Shown here: piece after piece, positions 63,530 through 64,000 of the stretch
Numbering within the stretch: position 1 is the first letter of the stretch
How the letters are laid out: the number at the start of each line of letters is the position of its first letter
Assembly (NCBI GenBank): GCA_947574505.1
Contig: CANPJW010000001.1
Location: 124,001-188,000, forward strand
Source of the DNA: an uncultured Bacteroides sp.
GTDB lineage: Bacteria; Bacteroidota; Bacteroidia; Bacteroidales; Bacteroidaceae
Direction of reading: 5' to 3'
Length of the DNA stretch: 64,000 bases
The notes under the pieces: model-generated
What the model saw: only the letters and a program-made list of their open reading frames with translations
What the model was told of the DNA's origin: nothing
Databases searched by the model: none
Position numbers and translations under genes: made by a program

Positions 63530-64000
63530 TATCCATGAACGACCTGACCAGCGGATTCAACATCGGCACCAATTACACGCTGAATCCACAATTCAATGAA
63601 ATGACAGGATTCACAGAAAAAGATGTACGGGATATGCTGGAGTATTACTCCACAACATGCCCATTCAATCATTCGGTAGACAAGTTGATAGAACTGATTG
63701 CTTTTCTACTTCGGAATGCTGACCATCAGCGGAATGCATAAAGGAGAAACCAAACTCACCATCCCCAACTAGGTGGTACGTGAACAACTCTTTGCCTACA
63801 TTCTGGATACTTATCATGAAAACGACTTGACTTTCGACAGTTATGAAAAGAGGAAGCTTGCCTCAGGGCTGGCTTATGATGGCAAATGGAAACCTTATTT
63901 TGAATACATTGCCGGATGCCTGCACCGTTATGCCTCGCAACGGGACAAGCAGAAAGGTGAATATTTTGTTCATGGTTTTACTCTTGCCATGACCGCACAA
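63530..64000 (+). pseudogene. Decayed AAA-ATPase-like (DUF1703 type) gene, continues beyond window
   Basis: From about 63535 the plus strand encodes NDLTSGFNIGTNYTLNPQFNEM, related to the TLDDLTSGFNIG region of the intact gene at 33065. After HSVDKLIELIA an internal deletion joins directly to a region resembling LTISG...TKLTIPN, in a different frame. This is followed by an in-frame TAG (after IPN, near 63770) and then VVREQLFAYILDTYHENDL and WKPYFEYIAGCLHRY. The ATPase N-terminus is missing. Several independent lesions show an old pseudogene. Confidence 0.88.

Overview
The window looks like chromosomal DNA of a gut Bacteroidales bacterium, most likely Phocaeicola (Bacteroides) vulgatus/dorei or a close relative. 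The reasons are three: many upstream regions carry the Bacteroidota -7 promoter box TAnnTTTG, outer-membrane lipoproteins have Bacteroidota-type lipoboxes followed by acidic residues, and there are two SusC/SusD pairs inside a long polysaccharide utilization locus (PUL). The species name is inferred from protein style; no database was searched. I saw no rRNA, tRNA, CRISPR array or complete insertion sequence.

Left part (1-13.3 kb) is mostly housekeeping. It holds an NAD-dependent epimerase (cut by the window edge), a cation-efflux transporter, RNase R, serine acetyltransferase, a THUMP-type RNA methyltransferase with an arginine-rich tail, a DPP-IV-like peptidase, purD, two small membrane proteins and mnmD. 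Two genes of about 40 codons (4288-4416 and 5856-5978, both minus) and a HicB-like small protein lie in the gaps.

The most interesting region is 13.7-17.4 kb. A 960-residue surface lipoprotein with a collagen-like segment lies downstream of a short AraC-type regulator gene. Directly upstream of the regulator is a 206-bp segment bounded by inverted repeats (17198-17215 and 17386-17403) that contains one Bacteroidota promoter box. This has the architecture of a phase-variable invertible promoter, here captured pointing away from the regulator and lipoprotein (OFF). No recombinase gene is visible in the window. To its right are a zinc-type ABC binding protein and ATPase without an adjacent permease, then a DUF2723/GT117 membrane protein and a polysaccharide deacetylase.

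The middle (24-34.8 kb) holds kduI, kduD and a DUF4861 lipoprotein for unsaturated uronate catabolism. These are followed by dacB, lpdA, a PH-domain membrane protein, an ORF6N-domain protein, nadB and an AAA-ATPase-like/PD-(D/E)XK protein.

The right part (34.8-63.3 kb, all minus strand) is a pectin-directed PUL. Reading in transcription order: SusC and SusD; a small secreted protein; a DUF4859 lipoprotein; a GH97 enzyme fused to an HExxH metalloprotease-like domain; GH43; GH127-type arabinofuranosidase; an S9-type serine hydrolase; a second SusC/SusD pair; a beta-helix lipoprotein; a PL10-CE8 pectate lyase/pectin methylesterase; and a DUF1593 protein. Two genes show damage: the first SusC has a frameshift that replaces its last beta-strand, and the DUF1593 gene has both a nonsense codon and a frameshift. 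PL10/CE8, GH43/GH127 and GH97 together suggest a pectin with arabinan or galactosyl decorations, and the released unsaturated uronates could feed the kdu genes upstream. The window ends in a decayed relative of the AAA-ATPase-like gene.
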